Positions 6,378-8,421 of a DNA stretch of 8,421 bases are shown one piece after another. A program made the position numbers and the translations under genes. The stretch spans positions 1 through 8,421 of the forward strand of contig DFRY01000064.1 in the NCBI GenBank assembly GCA_002378845.1. Reading direction: 5' to 3'. Source of the DNA: Ruminococcaceae bacterium UBA3451 (GTDB lineage Bacteria > Bacillota > Clostridia > Oscillospirales > Acutalibacteraceae). The notes below the pieces were generated by a model. It saw only the letters and a list, made by a program, of their open reading frames with translations. It did not search any database and had not been told where the DNA came from. Within the stretch, counting starts at the first letter, position 1, and each line of letters opens with the position of its first letter.

Positions 6378-7436
6378 CTATTTCGATGAAATTGGCTTTT
6401 TCAACCTGCCGACCACCTTGCGCCCGGCGTAAGTTATAATGCCGCCGATGAGGATGTTGGAATAGTAGGTGGCAATTCGCCACAGCGTAATGCCGGGAAT
6501 AATGGATCTGCCGAAAAATTCGCGGAAGAACAGGTAAAATCCGCCTTCAGCGCCGCCGGAGGAACCCGGAAGCGGAATAAACGATGCAACCATAGTGACG
6601 AAAGTATCCGCCGCAACCATGGTAAAAACGGATTCCCCTTTTAGACTGAAGCTTCGGTACACAAAGTACGAAATCAGGCTGGCAATGGTAATTTGAACCA
6701 GAGTTAAAACAATTGCGGCCGAATACAGGGTATAGGCCCGTCCGATTTTTCGGGAGCTTTCATGAAAGATTTGCAGTTGTTCATGAACTTTAGCGTCAAG
6801 TTTTTTGGCAGCCCGGTGCAGCTTTATTTTATTCAGCAGTTTAATTAGTCCCTGCAGAAGGGTATTTGTCATCCCTTCGTTCAGCATGAAAAGGAACACC
6901 GCAATAATGAATATGCTGTTTGTAATTAGGCCGAATACGGTGATAAACGAGAAGTTGCTTACTCTGGTCTGAAAATATTCCAGTTCAAACGAAATTAGAA
7001 CCAGGGAATAAACAAAAGTGACCGCATGGTGAACCAGCGATTTGACCGCAATAATAGAGCTGGCGGATCCGGTGTCCATTCCCATTTTTGTCATGTTGTA
7101 AACTTCCATAGATTCTCCCATGGAAAAAGGAGTAAGCGCACTGTAAAACATGCCTACCATACCAATATAAAAAGATTGCCGGAATGTCCAACCCTTGTAT
7201 AGGTGCCGGCAAAACAAATGAAGGACAACACCTTCCAAAAGCCACCCGGCAAGTACCCCTGCGGCAATCCACAGCAGCCATACCGGCTGAAGATGAAACA
7301 GAACATGTCTTAAATTTCTGGCACCCTCCTCAGTCAGCATAAAGAAAAGAAGAATACCAATCATGAGTAATATAGAAATTGCCGAGAATAAATTCTTTTT
7401 TATCCAGGCCTTATAAGCCGCGCGCTTTTGCTGCAT
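6378..7436 (-). CDS. Flippase-like membrane protein, LPG-synthase TM / UPF0104 family
   Basis: Integral membrane protein of 352 residues with about eight hydrophobic helices, matching the lysylphosphatidylglycerol synthase transmembrane (flippase-like) family without the cytosolic aminoacyl-transferase domain of MprF. Family marks are the C-terminal PLPGSSGGAEGGFYLFF block (288-304) and the following LWRIATYY helix (318-325). The first-half polar motif reads TPFSMGESMEVYNM (102-115), whereas Gram-positive relatives usually have a TPFATGGQP-like version. A basic amphipathic segment (about 200-235) probably lies in the cytoplasm. The start at 7436 is supported by GGGAG 6 bases upstream. It likely moves or binds a membrane lipid, but the substrate is unknown. 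The neighbour uppP is convergent, so any functional link is by location only. It appears monocistronic, with its own promoter and terminator. Confidence 0.88.
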   Translation of the reverse strand: MQQKRAAYKAWIKKNLFSAISILLMIGILLFFMLTEEGARNLRHVLFHLQPVWLLWIAAGVLAGWLLEGVVLHLFCRHLYKGWTFRQSFYIGMVGMFYSALTPFSMGESMEVYNMTKMGMDTGSASSIIAVKSLVHHAVTFVYSLVLISFELEYFQTRVSNFSFITVFGLITNSIFIIAVFLFMLNEGMTNTLLQGLIKLLNKIKLHRAAKKLDAKVHEQLQIFHESSRKIGRAYTLYSAAIVLTLVQITIASLISYFVYRSFSLKGESVFTMVAADTFVTMVASFIPLPGSSGGAEGGFYLFFREFFGRSIIPGITLWRIATYYSNILIGGIITYAGRKVVGRLKKPISSK

Positions 7437-7462
7437 AATATTCTCCCAAGAAAGAAATTGTA

Positions 7463-7493
7463 GGATAAAATCTAGCTTTTCTTTATTTTATCC
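7463..7493 (-). promoter_or_regulatory. Leader hairpin or operator of the flippase-like gene
   Basis: Perfect 9-bp inverted repeat, GGATAAAAT (7463-7471) and ATTTTATCC (7485-7493), spaced by 13 bases. If transcription begins near 7495 (from the TATAAT at 7507-7502), the hairpin is at the very 5' end of the mRNA. If the alternative promoter TTGTTG-17-TAAAAT (7513-7508 and 7490-7485) is used, the repeat overlaps the -10 and could be an operator. Confidence 0.6.
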
Positions 7494-7501
7494 GGCTCTC
7501 T

Positions 7502-7530
7502 ATTATACAACAAAAAAATTTAGAGATATA
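7502..7530 (-). promoter_or_regulatory. Probable promoter of the flippase-like gene
   Basis: Minus-strand perfect -10 TATAAT (7507-7502) with an AT-rich upstream region including a T-run, but the -35 position (7530-7525, TATATC) is poor. An overlapping alternative, TTGTTG (7513-7508), 17 bases, TAAAAT (7490-7485), is about equally good. I cannot choose between them. Confidence 0.5.
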
Positions 7531-7588
7531 GCATATTTTTTGAACACACGAAAGTTGTGAAAAAAGGAAAAGCGAATGTTTTAATCAG

Positions 7589-8392
7589 TCAGTTGTTGAC
7601 GCCGTCTTTGTATTTCTTTTCACCGCCGGGGAAGGCGTGGTAATACAGGGACAGCTGATTTTCAACGTCGCGGGAGGATCGGCCGCTCGACACCATACAG
7701 ATGCCTTCGACCATCATTTCACGGAATATTCTTTGCCGCTTTAATGAAGTTCTTAAACGGTTTGCTGCGGGTATGTAAATCAGGTTTGCAAAAACAACGC
7801 CGTATAAAGTGGCGATAAATGCTGTCGCGATTGCGGCGGTCAGCTGCTGTGCGTCCGCTATGCTGGAAAGAACCTGTACCAGCCCCATAACGGTACCGAT
7901 AATGCCCAGTGTGGGGGAAAATCCGCCCGCACCCTGAAATACATCAATTTCGAACTGCTTTTGCAGCGCATAGGTTTGAATGTCGGACTCCAGCGCGTCC
8001 ACAATCACTTCCGCAGATTTCATGTCCAGCGTAAGAATAATGCCTTCCTTTAACAGAAGGTAGTTTTCATTGTTCAAATCCGCGTCTTCCAACATGCTTT
8101 GCAGGGACAAAAGCCCATCTTTGCGGCAGGTGTCTGCCATTTGGCTTATTTTTTCAATCAATTTTTCGGGGTTTGGCAAATTTCTATTCAAAAAGGTTTT
8201 AAAAAGCGATTTCACCGCTCCGCCAAGATCGTGGAAGCCGTAGGAAAGGATTACCGCACCCATGGTGCCGCCAAATACAATAATAAAAGGACTTAACAGA
8301 AACAGCGAATTTATAACACCCTTTTCCAGAATATAACCGAAAATAAGGGAACCAAAAGCAACTATAAGACCAATAATTGTCGAAATGTCCAC
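7589..8392 (-). CDS. motA: Flagellar motor stator protein MotA
   Basis: Membrane subunit of 267 residues (B. subtilis MotA has 270) of the flagellar stator, which with MotB conducts ions and drives the rotor through FliG. Helices are near 5-22, 30-50, 156-178 and 188-209. The cytoplasmic loop has CRKDGLLSLQ (89-98), with the conserved Arg90 but Gln98 where E. coli and B. subtilis have Glu. The channel-proximal prolines are Pro160 (GGFSPTLGIIG) and Pro208 (YIPAANRLR). The start is GTG at 8392, with a perfect AGGAGG 7 bases upstream. A stop codon at 8404-8406 in another frame could end a preceding gene (reading DNIFD), so motA is probably inside an operon. Unusually, motB does not follow: only 152 non-coding bases separate the motA stop from the next gene. 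A MotA/PomA-like assignment is firm; the coupling ion cannot be told. Confidence 0.93.
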   Translation of the reverse strand: MDISTIIGLIVAFGSLIFGYILEKGVINSLFLLSPFIIVFGGTMGAVILSYGFHDLGGAVKSLFKTFLNRNLPNPEKLIEKISQMADTCRKDGLLSLQSMLEDADLNNENYLLLKEGIILTLDMKSAEVIVDALESDIQTYALQKQFEIDVFQGAGGFSPTLGIIGTVMGLVQVLSSIADAQQLTAAIATAFIATLYGVVFANLIYIPAANRLRTSLKRQRIFREMMVEGICMVSSGRSSRDVENQLSLYYHAFPGGEKKYKDGVNN

Positions 8393-8399
8393 GTTCTAA

Positions 8400-8405
8400 C
8401 CTCCT
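8400..8405 (-). promoter_or_regulatory. Consensus ribosome binding site for the GTG start of motA
   Basis: AGGAGG on the minus strand lies 7 bases before the GTG at 8392. It fixes this non-ATG start, since the next in-frame ATG is internal to conserved sequence. Confidence 0.9.
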
Positions 8406-8421
8406 AATCGAAAATATTATC

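Noticed and set aside
7535..7567. Bulged hairpin with a GAAA loop after motA as its terminator
   Set aside because: The stem is short and bulged, and in the motA direction it is followed by A, not U. I see no credible terminator for motA in the gap.
1..8421. CRISPR array, insertion sequence, prophage or defence module
   Set aside because: No repeated spacer units, transposase, integrase, terminal inverted repeats or known defence domains were seen; all long frames match housekeeping or transport families.

Overview
The window suggests a chromosomal segment of a Gram-positive, probably motile anaerobe of the Clostridia (Firmicutes). This is inferred from strong AGGAGG-type ribosome sites, near-consensus sigma-A-like promoters, moderate GC content, and the types of UppP, MotA and ABC exporter proteins present. 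I cannot assign a genus. Nothing in it looks like a mobile element, prophage, CRISPR array or defence island, and I saw no tRNA or rRNA gene. I found no clearly new multi-gene system.

Layout. (1) Positions 2-1321 (+) hold the 3' part of an ABC exporter half-transporter, cut by the window start. After a 129-bp gap containing a hairpin comes a PfkB-family fructokinase-like gene (1451-2410, +). (2) A perfect 14-bp bidirectional terminator (2419-2451) separates it from three minus-strand genes. In transcription order these are a TIM-barrel sugar isomerase/epimerase-like gene (4459-5262), an MFS transporter (3140-4375) and a GNAT-like acetyltransferase (2454-3002). They look like one transcription unit read from a promoter at 5302-5330. 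(3) A divergent intergenic region carries a second promoter (5387-5415) driving uppP (5465-6295, +), the undecaprenyl-diphosphate phosphatase of the cell-wall lipid carrier cycle. (4) A 17-bp bidirectional terminator (6308-6346) is shared by uppP and the convergent minus-strand gene for a flippase-like LPG-synthase-TM-family membrane protein (6378-7436). The leader of that gene carries an inverted repeat at its promoter. (5) motA (7589-8392, -), a flagellar stator subunit, starts with GTG behind a perfect AGGAGG and is not followed by motB.

How the genes work together. The window is a run of small, mostly independent transcription units: export (ABC), sugar phosphorylation, a possible sugar or metabolite handling and efflux operon, envelope lipid recycling, and motility. 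The points most worth a second look are motA without motB next door, its Glu-to-Gln change at the position matching E. coli Glu98, the promoter-proximal inverted repeat before the flippase-like gene, that protein's altered polar motif, and the glycine-poor CoA loop of the GNAT protein. No intergenic stretch exceeds 300 bases.
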